DNA of 30,050 bases. Source: JAAEQG01 sp023133475. GTDB lineage: Bacteria > Planctomycetota > Phycisphaerae > UBA1845. Shown here piece after piece: positions 15,007 to 23,700 of this stretch. Position numbers and translations under genes: made by a program. Under the pieces are notes generated by a model, which saw only the letters and a list, made by a program, of their open reading frames with translations, ran no database searches and was not told the DNA's origin. The number at the start of each line of letters is the position of its first letter. Position 1 is the first letter of the stretch. Location: the NCBI GenBank assembly GCA_030631415.1, contig DAOVLE010000037.1, forward strand, positions 1-30,050, read 5' to 3'.

Positions 15007-15907
15007 GGATCCAACCTCCCTCCGGGGGCATCGGCCGATATTTGTCGCCCAGGGTCCTCTCATAGTGTGCGTGCATTAAGTCAATGAAAGTGGGACGCTC
15101 CTCATCCACGAACTTACCGCAGACAATTTTGCCCTGAAAGTCGATAGCCACGTCATTCAAATCCGCATCGTGCCGGATTTCCGCGTTGTCGTGGTAGAAC
15201 CGCATCAACTCGAAACCCGTCCCCAGCCGGTTCAACCGGGCATACAACGTCGAGCAAGGCGCGATCACCTCGATGAAACGAAATCCCTTGCGCCCGAGGG
15301 CTTCCTTAAACGACTTGGTCAGCCGCCGAGTGTGCAGGCAGGTCCAGCGTGCCACGTAACTCGCCCCGCAACTCGCCGCCAAGTGCGGCAGGTTGAACGG
15401 GTTCTCGAAGTTGCCGTAGGGCATGGTGGACGTCTTGGCTGTCAGCGGAGTCGTGGGCGCGTTTTGCCCACCGGTCATACCGTAGATGAAGTTGTTGACC
15501 AGAATCACCAACAGGTCCATATTCCGCCGCGCGGTGTGGATGAAGTGGTTCCCGCCGATCCCCACCAGGTCTCCGTCTCCCGAGAAGACCGTCACCAGCA
15601 ACTCCGGCCTACCCAGCTTCAACCCGGTGGCGAAAGGGATCGCCCGCCCGTGGGTCGTGTGGAACGCATCCAGATTCATATAGCCAGCCACCCGCCCGGT
15701 GCAGCCGATGCCCGATACAATCGCCACCTTGTCCAGATCGACACCCGCCTCACCCAACGCCGTGGCATAGCACTTGACCACGGTCCCGATGCCGCACGTC
15801 GGGCACCAGATGTGCGGCATTCGATCCATCCGAAGATAAGGGGCGATCGGATGCTCAACTTTGCTTTCGGTGGACTCAACTGCCGTCTGCTCCGAAACGG
15901 TGCTCAT
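14999..15907 (-). CDS. korB: 2-oxoacid:ferredoxin oxidoreductase beta subunit
   Basis: This 302-residue beta subunit binds thiamine diphosphate and a [4Fe-4S] cluster. It shows WCPTCGIGTVVKC near the N-terminus, SGIGCTGRVAGYMNLDAFHTTHGRAIPFA in separate blocks, and the TPP/Mg motif GDGDLVGIGGNHF ending at NNFIYGMTGGQ. Cysteines in CPTCG and IGC are cluster ligands in the family. The reaction is oxidative decarboxylation of a 2-oxoacid with CoA, reducing ferredoxin, or the reverse. The ATG overlaps the korA stop as ATGA. Confidence 0.95.
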   Translation of the reverse strand: MSTVSEQTAVESTESKVEHPIAPYLRMDRMPHIWCPTCGIGTVVKCYATALGEAGVDLDKVAIVSGIGCTGRVAGYMNLDAFHTTHGRAIPFATGLKLGRPELLVTVFSGDGDLVGIGGNHFIHTARRNMDLLVILVNNFIYGMTGGQNAPTTPLTAKTSTMPYGNFENPFNLPHLAASCGASYVARWTCLHTRRLTKSFKEALGRKGFRFIEVIAPCSTLYARLNRLGTGFELMRFYHDNAEIRHDADLNDVAIDFQGKIVCGKFVDEERPTFIDLMHAHYERTLGDKYRPMPPEGGWIHE

Positions 15908-17061
15908 TTTGCTGCCCCCATAATTGCCTCAACGATAGTCTCCGGTTCGTGCACCCCGCCGCCGCCATGCGAGACCAACACCGCCGGAGCCAGACCCTCG
16001 GCACAACGCTGCACTTCAAGAACCATCTGCCCATAGTTGACCTCCGGAACGACGAAGGCCTTTATCTTGCCGGCAAGCTCCTTGATCCGTTTCTCCGGGA
16101 AAGGCCAGGCTATGATCAACCGCATCATCCCAACCTTCACACCCTGCTCTCGCGCCATTTCCATGGCCATCTGAGCCACCCGGGCGGTGATCCCGTAGGT
16201 GACCAGCACGATGTCTGCCCCATCGACCCCGTCGTCCTCGAAACGAACGATTTGGTCGGCGTTGTCTCTGATCTTGTAGATCAGCCGTCGGACGTTTTGC
16301 TCCTGGCATTCGGCGCTCATCACCGGGTAGCCGTGCTCGTTGTGGGTCAGGCCTGTGGTGTGGAACCGGTAGCCGTCGCCCGCCCGGGCGAACTCCGGAA
16401 CATACCCGCCGTTGACACGATACGGCAGGAACTCCTCCGGCGTCTGGGACGTGAGCTTACGGGGCACAATCTCGATCTGGTCCGCCTCGGGAATGACCAC
16501 TTTCTCGGTCATGTGCCCCACGCACTCGTCCATCATGAACATCACCGGAATCCGGTAAATCTCGGACAGGTTGAAGGCGTCGATCATCAGGTCGAATGCC
16601 TCCTGCGGCGATTGCGGGCACAGCGCGATCAGTTCGTAGTCGCCGTGCGAACCCCAGCGGGCCTGCATCATGTCCGCCTGGCCAACCATGGTCGGCAGAC
16701 CAGTCGAGGGCCCACCACGCTGCACGTCAACCACCACACACGGCGTCTCCATCATGGCTGCCAGACCGATGTTCTCCATCATCAGGCTGAAGCCCGGGCC
16801 GCTGGTTACCGTCAGGCACTTAGTCCCGGTCCAGGACGCCCCCACCACAGCCGCCATGCTGGCCAACTCGTCCTCCATTTGGATGAACGTGCCGCCCATC
16901 ATGGGGAATCTGCGAGAAATGCGCTCGACGACTTCCGTGGACGGAGTGATGGGGTAGCCAGCCACGAACCGGCAACCTGCCGCCATCGCCCCTTCACCAC
17001 AGGCAAAATCGCCATCCAGATAATGGGCGCCGGTCAAGACGCCCGCGGGGTCAGTTTTCAA
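15904..17061 (-). CDS. korA: 2-oxoacid:ferredoxin oxidoreductase alpha subunit
   Basis: This 385-residue alpha subunit has the KorA hallmarks GYPITPSTEVVE, TSGPGFSLMMEN, QRGGPSTGLPT, and the C-terminal transketolase-C part (VLVTYGITARVA). These favour a 2-oxoglutarate-type enzyme (KGOR) over the single-chain pyruvate enzyme, but the substrate cannot be fixed from sequence. The start is TTG at 17061 in a TTGA overlap with the korD stop, preceded by AAAGGAGG at good spacing. Confidence 0.95.
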   Translation of the reverse strand: MKTDPAGVLTGAHYLDGDFACGEGAMAAGCRFVAGYPITPSTEVVERISRRFPMMGGTFIQMEDELASMAAVVGASWTGTKCLTVTSGPGFSLMMENIGLAAMMETPCVVVDVQRGGPSTGLPTMVGQADMMQARWGSHGDYELIALCPQSPQEAFDLMIDAFNLSEIYRIPVMFMMDECVGHMTEKVVIPEADQIEIVPRKLTSQTPEEFLPYRVNGGYVPEFARAGDGYRFHTTGLTHNEHGYPVMSAECQEQNVRRLIYKIRDNADQIVRFEDDGVDGADIVLVTYGITARVAQMAMEMAREQGVKVGMMRLIIAWPFPEKRIKELAGKIKAFVVPEVNYGQMVLEVQRCAEGLAPAVLVSHGGGGVHEPETIVEAIMGAAK

Positions 17062-17393
17062 TGGCTGTCCTCCTTTGTTGCTTCGCCTTCCGCAATTGCC
17101 CCAGCGGTTGCGGCGTCGGCCTGGTCTTCACCCTCTTCCTCGACTGCTACGCTGAAGATTGCGAAATCCGGGCAGATCATCTCGCAGAGGTTGCAGTTGA
17201 CGCACTCTCCAGGCTTGACCACCTTCGGAGGATGGTATCCCTTGCGGTTGAACTCCTCCGACATTACCAACACGTCCTTGGGACAATACTCGACGCAAAA
17301 CCCGCAGCCTTTGCAACGCTCGGCAATGATGTGAACCTCGCCGCGGGGAATCTTCATTTGATCGAGGTCCAAAGGTTTTCGCCAATACTTCAT
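17058..17393 (-). CDS. korD: 2-oxoacid:ferredoxin oxidoreductase delta (ferredoxin) subunit
   Basis: This 111-residue 2x[4Fe-4S] ferredoxin-type delta subunit has motifs CKGCGFCVEYCP (Cys 27, 30, 33, 37) and CVNCNLCEMICP (Cys 64, 67, 70, 74). It is the exit point for electrons from KorB. The acidic C-terminal tail (about 82-107) is longer than usual. The ATG at 17393 has GGGGGA upstream and lies 27 bp after the MarR-type gene. All four kor genes overlap, indicating one translation-coupled unit in the order D-A-B-C. Confidence 0.94.
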   Translation of the reverse strand: MKYWRKPLDLDQMKIPRGEVHIIAERCKGCGFCVEYCPKDVLVMSEEFNRKGYHPPKVVKPGECVNCNLCEMICPDFAIFSVAVEEEGEDQADAATAGAIAEGEATKEDSH

Positions 17394-17420
17394 CTAATCA
17401 TTCCCCCATGAGCGCTTGGC

Positions 17421-18065
17421 TCACGATGTCTCATCCGCATTCTCTTTGCCGGTATGAGCTCCCCGGGCCTGCTGGTAAGGGCAACCACCGCGGATCCGGC
17501 TCACCGGGCAGTCACGTTCCACGTAAGCGGCGCAGCGAAGGCAGCATCCGCGCCCATTCTGCTCGATTGCCAGCAGCGATACCGAAAAACGCTCCAGCAG
17601 GCTGGAGAATTGCTCCACTTCCTCCGGGCAAAAGTTTTCCAGCACCGGTGACAGATGTGCCGCCTTGTTCTCTTCGTACTGTCTCACAACCGCGCGCCCT
17701 TGTGGGCTGGCTGACAACAGTGTTGCTCGCCGGTCACCTGGGGACGCGGTGCGAACGATAAGCCCCAGCCGTTCCAGTTTGTCGATGTTTTTAGTGGCGG
17801 CAGGCGGGCTCACGCCCAGAAAACCAGCCACTTCCCCCACTTGGTGGTGCCCGTTCATGCTCATCAGCTTGAGCAGGTGGAATTGCCCGAAGGTCAGCGG
17901 AGAGGGGCTCACATCCCGCAACAGCTTACTTTCCAGGATATCTCGTACTGCCGAAGCGAAGATATGGCTCTGTCGTAGAAGACGAAAACACCTTGTAGCC
18001 GCAGGGGGGGGGCCATTCCCGCTACAGTTTGTCGTTGACCCACAATTGTCCGCGTCTTGGGGCAC
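17421..18065 (-). CDS. MarR-type regulator with C-terminal cysteine cluster
   Basis: This 214-residue protein has a MarR winged-helix core (about 25-165; LTFGQFHLLKLM, VGEVAGFLGVSPPAATKNIDKLERLGLIVRT in parts, and the wing SPGDRRATLL). A C-terminal extension carries C174-C175-x2-C178-x7-C186-x8-C195, which looks like a metal or Fe-S site. It is the first gene of the block, 27 bp before korD, so it probably controls the operon and itself. The start is a GTG with weak GGGG upstream. The N-terminus contains a run of nine C on the coding strand (18004-18012), which could slip or reflect a sequencing error. The ligand is unknown; redox sensing is an inference. Confidence 0.85.
   Translation of the reverse strand: MPQDADNCGSTTNCSGNGPPPAATRCFRLLRQSHIFASAVRDILESKLLRDVSPSPLTFGQFHLLKLMSMNGHHQVGEVAGFLGVSPPAATKNIDKLERLGLIVRTASPGDRRATLLSASPQGRAVVRQYEENKAAHLSPVLENFCPEEVEQFSSLLERFSVSLLAIEQNGRGCCLRCAAYVERDCPVSRIRGGCPYQQARGAHTGKENADETS
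18004..18012. repeat. Nine-base G/C homopolymer in the regulator gene
   Basis: Nine consecutive G on the plus strand (C on the coding strand) lie at codons 18-21 of the MarR-type gene. A change of one base would shift the frame ahead of the DNA-binding domain. Confidence 0.9.
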
Positions 18066-18085
18066 TTCATTAACCCCGTCACTAT

Positions 18086-18103
18086 TTAACCACTTTGGTA
18101 TAA
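18086..18103. promoter_or_regulatory. Candidate MarR operator
   Basis: An imperfect inverted repeat, TTAACCA-CTT-TGGTATAA, lies 21-38 bp upstream of the regulator's GTG in an AT-rich island. MarR proteins commonly bind such palindromes at their own promoters. The overlapping minus-strand text contains TATACC and TAAATA, either of which could be a -10, but I cannot fix a -35. Confidence 0.4.
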
Positions 18104-18147
18104 CTTACCCCAAAAACCACCCCGCGTCAAGCATGCGGAGAATGGAT

Positions 18148-18302
18148 GTAGGGCAGGTTCCACCCGCCGCGCGGTGCGAAGAAGGCGGGTAGAACCCGCC
18201 CTACACCTCTTGCCTCTTGCCTCTTGCCTTGATTCGGCGGGTGGAACCCGCCCTACACCTGCGATGGGTACCCTCCCGTTTCGCCGGTCCGGAGGACCGG
18301 CG
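18148..18302. repeat. Family-A and family-E repeats upstream of the regulator
   Basis: Family A lies at 18148-18168, inverted at 18184-18204 and again at 18236-18256. CTCTTGC units (18206-18229) separate the last two. The family-E hairpin (18282-18302) matches 10327-10347. The block fills most of the 264-bp divergence between the regulator start and the exported protein's stop. Confidence 0.88.
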
Positions 18303-18329
18303 AACGGGGTGGGGGACCTGCTTGCATGG

Positions 18330-19238
18330 TTACTCGGATTCTTCCGTCGGTTTCGGTTGTTCGGGAGCGGGCTTTTCTTCAGGCTGGGCTGGGGGGCTGC
18401 CCGGTCCCCCATGTGGCGGATGTCGTGGTTCCCGAGCCTTGATGTGTTTGCGCGCTTCTTGCAGGGCGGTGATAAATTGCTCTGTTTTTTCTTCTCCAAG
18501 TTCGGGACTGAGTTTGGCACGCAGGTCGTTGATAATTTGTTCGATGATCTGGGGGTTATCGCATGGCCTGTCGATTTTCCGCATCATCTCCCGTACGATT
18601 TTCCCAACTGCCTGGCGCTGCCCTTTCTCCAGCTCGACTTCTGGCATGGCTTGGCGCACTGCTCGCATAAACTCCATCAGCGGTTGGGCTCGTCTATTGC
18701 GCATGCGAATCTGCTTCATGATGCGTCGGAATTGGGGGACTTGGTTCTCATTGAGCAGCTCGGTCATCTGGCGGATGAATTCGCGATGCATGCGGTTTAA
18801 GTCCGCCATCTTTCCTCCACCCATTTCCTGGCGGAGATCACGAATCTGGCGGTAGAATTTGCGGGCCTGTTCGTGGTCGCCGGCCTCGCGAGCGGCGTGT
18901 GCCTGGCGTTCCAGTTCACGAATGCGTGTGCGGGACTCCTCTTGATCCGCCGGCTTGGGGGTTTGCTTCTGAGTCCGCTCATTGAGCCTTTTCATGTGCT
19001 CGTCAAACAGTTTCGAGATAGCGATCTTTTGTTGTTCGTCGAGCTGCAACTCCGCCATCACCGCTTTGTGCAGTCGTTCAGCACATTGCCGTTTCGCAGC
19101 CACCGGATCGTGAACTCGTTCCGTTGGTCGGCCTTTGGGGTCATGGCCCGGGCGACCCCCTCGATCACTTGCCCTGGCTGGCATGTAGATTGTTGCCAGG
19201 CATATCGTTACGATCATACACAAATAACTCTTCATCAT
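18330..19238 (-). CDS. Exported Spy/CpxP-like helical protein, Pro-rich tail
   Basis: This 302-residue protein has a signal peptide (hydrophobic 5-19, likely cleavage after ARA23). The rest is almost entirely charged amphipathic helix. Two segments, LDEQQKIAISKLFDEHMKRL (about 66-85) and LNENQVPQFRRIMKQ (about 161-175), resemble the LTxxQ helix-turn motif of Spy/CpxP periplasmic proteins, which act as chaperones or metal/stress sensors. The C-terminus (about 270-302) is rich in Pro, Gly and Glu. ATG at 19238 follows AGGAGAGACGT. It is transcribed toward the regulator block but separated by repeats. Function is inferred by resemblance only. Confidence 0.72.
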   Translation of the reverse strand: MMKSYLCMIVTICLATIYMPARASDRGGRPGHDPKGRPTERVHDPVAAKRQCAERLHKAVMAELQLDEQQKIAISKLFDEHMKRLNERTQKQTPKPADQEESRTRIRELERQAHAAREAGDHEQARKFYRQIRDLRQEMGGGKMADLNRMHREFIRQMTELLNENQVPQFRRIMKQIRMRNRRAQPLMEFMRAVRQAMPEVELEKGQRQAVGKIVREMMRKIDRPCDNPQIIEQIINDLRAKLSPELGEEKTEQFITALQEARKHIKAREPRHPPHGGPGSPPAQPEEKPAPEQPKPTEESE

Positions 19239-19903
19239 ACGTCTCTCCTGCTAAAAGAACTTCCTTGGCCCGCCAAGGGCATTTCAAAGCCGGCATTCTA
19301 ACGGCAAGAGGCATCAACAGGCAAATGTTGTAGGGTGGGTGGAACCTCGCGGAGCGCGAGGTGGAACCCACCATTCAGTTCCGAGTTCCTGTTGCCTGTT
19401 GCGGGTGCCCCACTCTCTTTGAAGGTGGGGCACCCATGCGGAAATTCGCGTCCCCCACCGCTAAAGGGGCTGTCGATTTAGTCTGTAGCGTCGCCCCTTG
19501 TGGGCGGCACACCCTCGTTTCTCGTCACCCACAAGGGGTGACCCTTTGGCATCGGTGATGACACTGCGGCGGTTGGCTGGCGCACCCTCGTTTCTCGTCA
19601 CCCACAAGGGGTGACGCTACGTTGGGGGTCGCTCCGAACGACTAAATCGACAGCCCCTAAAGCGATGGGCCACCCGTCTCTTGCCTCATGCCTCATGCCT
19701 CATTCTCCGGATTAGATGCGATTGCCCGGGTGTGTGCAGTTGCCGTCCCATTGTTCCGATATTCGGGTATGGCATCGCAGTGTTCCGTTGAGGTCGTTTC
19801 TTCCGGAATTTGCGTTGCCGTCCAGAAAATCAGACTGAGGTGCTTGCCTCCAGCCCCCCGTGAATTGTAAGTCAATAAGGGGAAAGGAGAAACTTGGTCG
19901 ACC
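19239..19903. other. 665-bp gap with repeats and MITE, no gene
   Basis: No coding gene is supported. It holds a degenerate family-A copy (about 19331-19376) and CACCCATGCG-type fragments. The MITE-like element occupies 19466-19657. The remaining stretch before the diguanylate cyclase gene (about 19700-19890) should hold its promoter; I see no convincing -35/-10 pair. Confidence 0.6.
19462..19661. mobile_element. 192-bp MITE-like element with TAAA duplication
   Basis: The element spans 19466-19657. Its ends are perfect 17-bp inverted repeats, GGGGCTGTCGATTTAGT (19466-19482) and its complement (19641-19657). TAAA flanks both sides (19462-19465, 19658-19661). Removing the element and one TAAA restores CCCACCGC-TAAA-GCGATGGG with flank TTCGCGTCCCC, which is present intact at 10421-10455. 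Inside are two copies of a CACCCTCGTTTCTCGTCACC-type unit. It has no ORF, so it would need a transposase in trans. Confidence 0.88.
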
Positions 19904-21304
19904 ATGGGCACATCGGAATCCAACACTGCCGGCACACTCCGCAATCGCTTTACCGAAACGTTGTTGGGGTTGCAATTCCGTGCCACCTGCGGGGTGGTCA
20001 GTCTGACATTTGCGATGGTGGCATTGGTTTGTTGGCTTTTCGTAGCCATGACCGCCAATCTGACCGGGCGTTTGCAGCGTCATCAATGCACTCAGCTTTC
20101 GGCGATGCTGGCCCACGCGGCGGCGGGCGCCATGGAACGAGGCGACGCTCACGCTCTTCAGACGCTGGGGCACCAGTTTACAAGCCCGGACTCGCTGCTA
20201 TTTGTGGTTTTCTTCGATACGGCAGGCAAGGTGGTGGCCACCGCCGACCGGGACACCGCACACTTGCGGCAGCCCCTGGGGCAGGGATTGGCTGTCGTCG
20301 GGGACCAGGCCCTGGGCACGCCGGAGTTTATTCCTTCCAGCGCAAGCGGGCCTGCGTATCTGGAGGTCACTTACCCGATCAACAAGTTGCGGAGTGTTGA
20401 GGGCACCGACGAGCAAGGTGAGGCGATTGCCCCCCAAAAACGAATGGATTTGCTTGGCTATGTGCGGTTGGGGCTGAGCGTGGAACACTCGCTACAGGAG
20501 GAGTCCACTTCAATTGATCTGGTTACCGGCACCGCGATTCTGGTTGGGATCGTCACCGTGCCTTTGGGGTTCATCATTGTTCGCCGGGTCGTGGAGCCGA
20601 TCGAAGAGTTGTCCGCGGTGACCGGCGAGTTCGCCGCCGGGAACCTGGGCGTCAGAAGCCGTGTTCGCCGCCGGGATGAAATCGGAAAGCTGGCGGCGGC
20701 GTTCAACCGTATGGCAAACCTGCATGAGCAAAACCACAACCAGCTTGTGGCTTTGAACGTGGAGTTGGAAGAGCGGGTGAACCGCCGCACGCGGCAGTTG
20801 CGTGAGTTGGCTTCACGCGATCCCCTGACCGGCTTATACAACCGGCGTCATTTCAACGAGGTGCTGGGGCATCGTCTGGCAGAGGCCCGGCGTTACCAGA
20901 CCCCCCTCTCCTGCCTGATGCTGGACCTGGACGACTTCAAGAACGCCAATGATACGCATGGGCATCAGGTGGGGGACGAACTGCTTATGCTGACAGCGTT
21001 GACCATCACCAGCCAGCTCCGTGCCGCGGACGTTGCCGCCCGGTTCGGAGGCGATGAATTTGTGGTCCTGCTCCCGCAGACGTCCTGCTCCCGTGCCCGC
21101 ACGCTCAGCGAGCGTATCGCCGAAAAGCTAACCGCCGACGTCCACGCCCAGCTTCCGCAGGTCAAGCTGACCCTGAGCATCGGGATCGGCAGCCTGCAGG
21201 GAATTGATTCGGACGATCCGGACGAGTTGGTTCGGGCTGCGGACCGAGCCCTCTACGCCGCCAAGTCCGAAGGCAAAAACCGAATCGCAACTGCCACGGC
21301 ATAA
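19904..21304 (+). CDS. Membrane diguanylate cyclase (HAMP-GGDEF)
   Basis: This 466-residue inner-membrane protein has TM1 (about 29-51), a periplasmic sensor region (about 52-205), TM2 (about 206-227), HAMP (about 228-280), a short coiled coil and a GGDEF domain (about 300-465). The active-site RFGGDEF (380-386) is intact, so c-di-GMP synthesis from two GTP is expected. An inhibitory I-site R373-A-A-D376 lies five residues upstream, suggesting product feedback. The GGAG is about 14 nt before the ATG, a rather long spacing. The hybrid kinase gene follows on the same strand after 241 bp with its own promoter. The signal sensed is unknown. Confidence 0.93.
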   Translation: MGTSESNTAGTLRNRFTETLLGLQFRATCGVVSLTFAMVALVCWLFVAMTANLTGRLQRHQCTQLSAMLAHAAAGAMERGDAHALQTLGHQFTSPDSLLFVVFFDTAGKVVATADRDTAHLRQPLGQGLAVVGDQALGTPEFIPSSASGPAYLEVTYPINKLRSVEGTDEQGEAIAPQKRMDLLGYVRLGLSVEHSLQEESTSIDLVTGTAILVGIVTVPLGFIIVRRVVEPIEELSAVTGEFAAGNLGVRSRVRRRDEIGKLAAAFNRMANLHEQNHNQLVALNVELEERVNRRTRQLRELASRDPLTGLYNRRHFNEVLGHRLAEARRYQTPLSCLMLDLDDFKNANDTHGHQVGDELLMLTALTITSQLRAADVAARFGGDEFVVLLPQTSCSRARTLSERIAEKLTADVHAQLPQVKLTLSIGIGSLQGIDSDDPDELVRAADRALYAAKSEGKNRIATATA

Positions 21305-21335
21305 CGACGCTGCCGACAACCCGGAAGAAATTGAA

Positions 21336-21456
21336 AATGGGGGGATGGGAAGCATTATCGTTGTATGCACGCGCGGGTTAGCAACGATAATCCGCAGTCG
21401 TAGGGCGGGTTCTACCCGCCTTCTTAGCATGGCGTGGCGGGTGGAACCCGCCCTAC
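21336..21456. repeat. Family-H fragment and family-A pair
   Basis: A GAAAATGGGGGGATG fragment (family H; intact copies at 23307 and 29875) is followed by family A at 21400-21420 and an inverted copy at 21436-21456 able to form one long hairpin. No gene lies in this gap. Confidence 0.85.
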
Positions 21457-21478
21457 ACCTCTGGTGCGGAGGTTTCTG

Positions 21479-21507
21479 AAGACAGCATCGTAAAGAGGTG
21501 TTATACT
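21479..21507 (+). promoter_or_regulatory. Sigma70-type promoter of the hybrid kinase
   Basis: AAGACA (21479-21484) and TATACT (21502-21507) are separated by 17 nt. The start of transcription would fall near 21514, about 30 nt before the ATG. Confidence 0.55.
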
Positions 21508-21545
21508 TTCGTAGCAAGTCATTAGGAACAAGTAAGGAGGTTGCG

Positions 21546-23242
21546 ATGAATGCCAAACCATGTGCCACTGTTTTGACCATCGACGACGAAGCCGTTGTTC
21601 GCCGGGGCATCACCGCCTACCTCGAGGATACGGGTTTCTCGGTGCTGGAGGCGGAAAACGGCCGGGTCGGGCTGGAAATCTTCCGCCACGAACACCCCGA
21701 CGTGGTTCTGATTGACCTGCGTATGCCGGAGGTGGACGGGTTGGAGGTGCTGGAAACCCTCGCCCGCGAGTCGCCGGATACGGGGACGATCGTGATCTCC
21801 GGCACGGGGATGATGGCTGATGCCGTCGAAGCCCTACACCGGGGCGCGTGGGACTACATCATCAAGCCGATTGAGGACATGGCGGTGCTGCTCCACGCAG
21901 TCGAGAAGGTTCTGGAACGCGCCTGCCTGATCCGGGAAAACCGCAGCTATCAGAAACACCTCCAAGAGCAGATCAAAAAGCGAACGGCTGAGCTTGAAGC
22001 CGCCAATGAGGCGCTGACCCGCGAGATCGAGGAGCGCAAACGGGCTGAGCAGGAACGACGCACACTCGAAGCCCAACTGCGACACGCCCAGAAGATGGAG
22101 GCTGTTGGGCAACTGGCTGGTGGTGTGGCCCACGACTTCAACAATATTCTCACCACCATCCTGGGCAATGCGGAACTGACAATTCGTGCCCTGGAGGCGG
22201 AGTTTAACTCTGACAACCTGGAGGGGCTGCGACAGATCGAGCAAAGTGTGCAGCTCGCGTCGGTGCTGACTCGTCAACTGCTGGCGTTCAGCCGGCGGCA
22301 GGTCTCGCACCCCGAGGTGCTCGACTTCAATCGGGCGCTGGCTGAGATGGAAAAACTACTGCTGCGATTGCTTACGGAGGACATCCACCTGACCATGCAC
22401 CTGCCGCCCACGCAGTTGTGTATCCGCGCCGACGCCGGCCAGATTGAACAGGTAGTCATGAACCTGGTGGTTAACGCCCGTGATGCCATGCCCGACGGCG
22501 GAGAGCTGACGCTGGAGACCACCAGCGTGATGCTGGATGAAGCATATCTGGCTGCCCATGCCGAGGCGAAACCTGGTGCCCATGTCATGCTGGCCGTCAG
22601 CGATACCGGAATCGGGATGACCAAGGATACCCTCGAACGGATTTTCGAGCCCTTCTTCACCACCAAAACGGCGGGGCGAGGAACCGGGCTGGGGTTGGCA
22701 ACCGTCTACGGGATCGTCAAACAGGCTGGTGGGCACATCGTGGTATACAGCGAACCGCAACGGGGGACGACATTCAAAATCTACCTGCCCGCGGTAATGG
22801 CGGCACCGGAGCAGCCTGGAACCATGCACGACACCAGCCAGATGCCGACCGGAACTGAGACCATTCTCGTGTGCGAGGACGACGAGTTGGTGCGCAATCT
22901 TGTTGTCCGTATTCTACAGGGTTCCGGGTACACCGTTCTGGCTGCTGAAAACGGCGAACAAGCGCTCAAGCTCGCCGCTGAGCATCGAAGCCCGCTCCAC
23001 CTTTTGATCACGGATGTGATCATGCCGGACATGAACGGGAGGAAGTTGGCTGACATGCTGGTTGCCATCATGCCCAAGCTCAGAACCCTGTTCGTTTCCG
23101 GCTATACCTCCAACGTTATCGCTCGCCATGGCGTGTTGGACGAAGGGGTGGAGTTTCTGGCGAAGCCGTTCAGCCAGCGCGATCTGCTCCAGCGTGTGCG
23201 TGAAGTGTTGGAACACCCCAATTGTGTAGTAGGGCAGCATCT

Positions 23243-23246
<4 letters not shown>
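21546..23246 (+). CDS. Hybrid histidine kinase, REC-HisKA-HATPase-REC
   Basis: This 566-residue soluble two-component protein lacks membrane segments. The N-terminal receiver has acidic D13/D14, phosphoacceptor D57 and K107. A coiled coil (about 128-180) leads to the HisKA domain with H196 (GGVAHDFNN). The ATPase domain has the N-box N310, DTGIGM (353-358) and GRGTGLGL (377-384). The C-terminal receiver has D490 and K540. The C-terminal layout resembles NtrB/PAS-type kinases with an attached receiver. An N-terminal receiver implies it is an intermediate in a phosphorelay fed by another kinase. ATG at 21546 follows AAGGAGG, a strong RBS; the frame extends upstream without support. The TAG stop is part of a palindrome (23243-23270). 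Confidence 0.93.
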
Positions 23247-23615
<369 letters not shown>

Positions 23616-23658
23616 GATGCGATTGCCCCGCCCTCTCTACCCCCAAAAGGTAGTCAGG

Positions 23659-23688
23659 TTGCAGTTATAGGGTGTGTTGCGGTATACT
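23659..23688 (+). promoter_or_regulatory. Promoter of the acetyltransferase gene
   Basis: TTGCAG (23659-23664) and TATACT (23683-23688) are separated by 18 nt. Initiation near 23695 would give a leader of about 130 nt that begins just before the structured region. Confidence 0.6.
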
Positions 23689-23700
23689 TGTGATAGTTGC

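Noticed and set aside
18282..18302. Family-E hairpin as intrinsic terminator after the exported protein gene
   Set aside because: It has no T-run on either strand and the same unit occurs inside the repeat mosaic at 10327.
18330..19238. Exported helical protein as part of the hdr operon
   Set aside because: It lies upstream of the regulator, across a repeat-rich 264-bp gap containing the likely operator; nothing links its function to the redox genes.
19466..19657. Complete insertion sequence
   Set aside because: At 192 bp with no ORF it cannot encode a transposase; it is a non-autonomous element at most.
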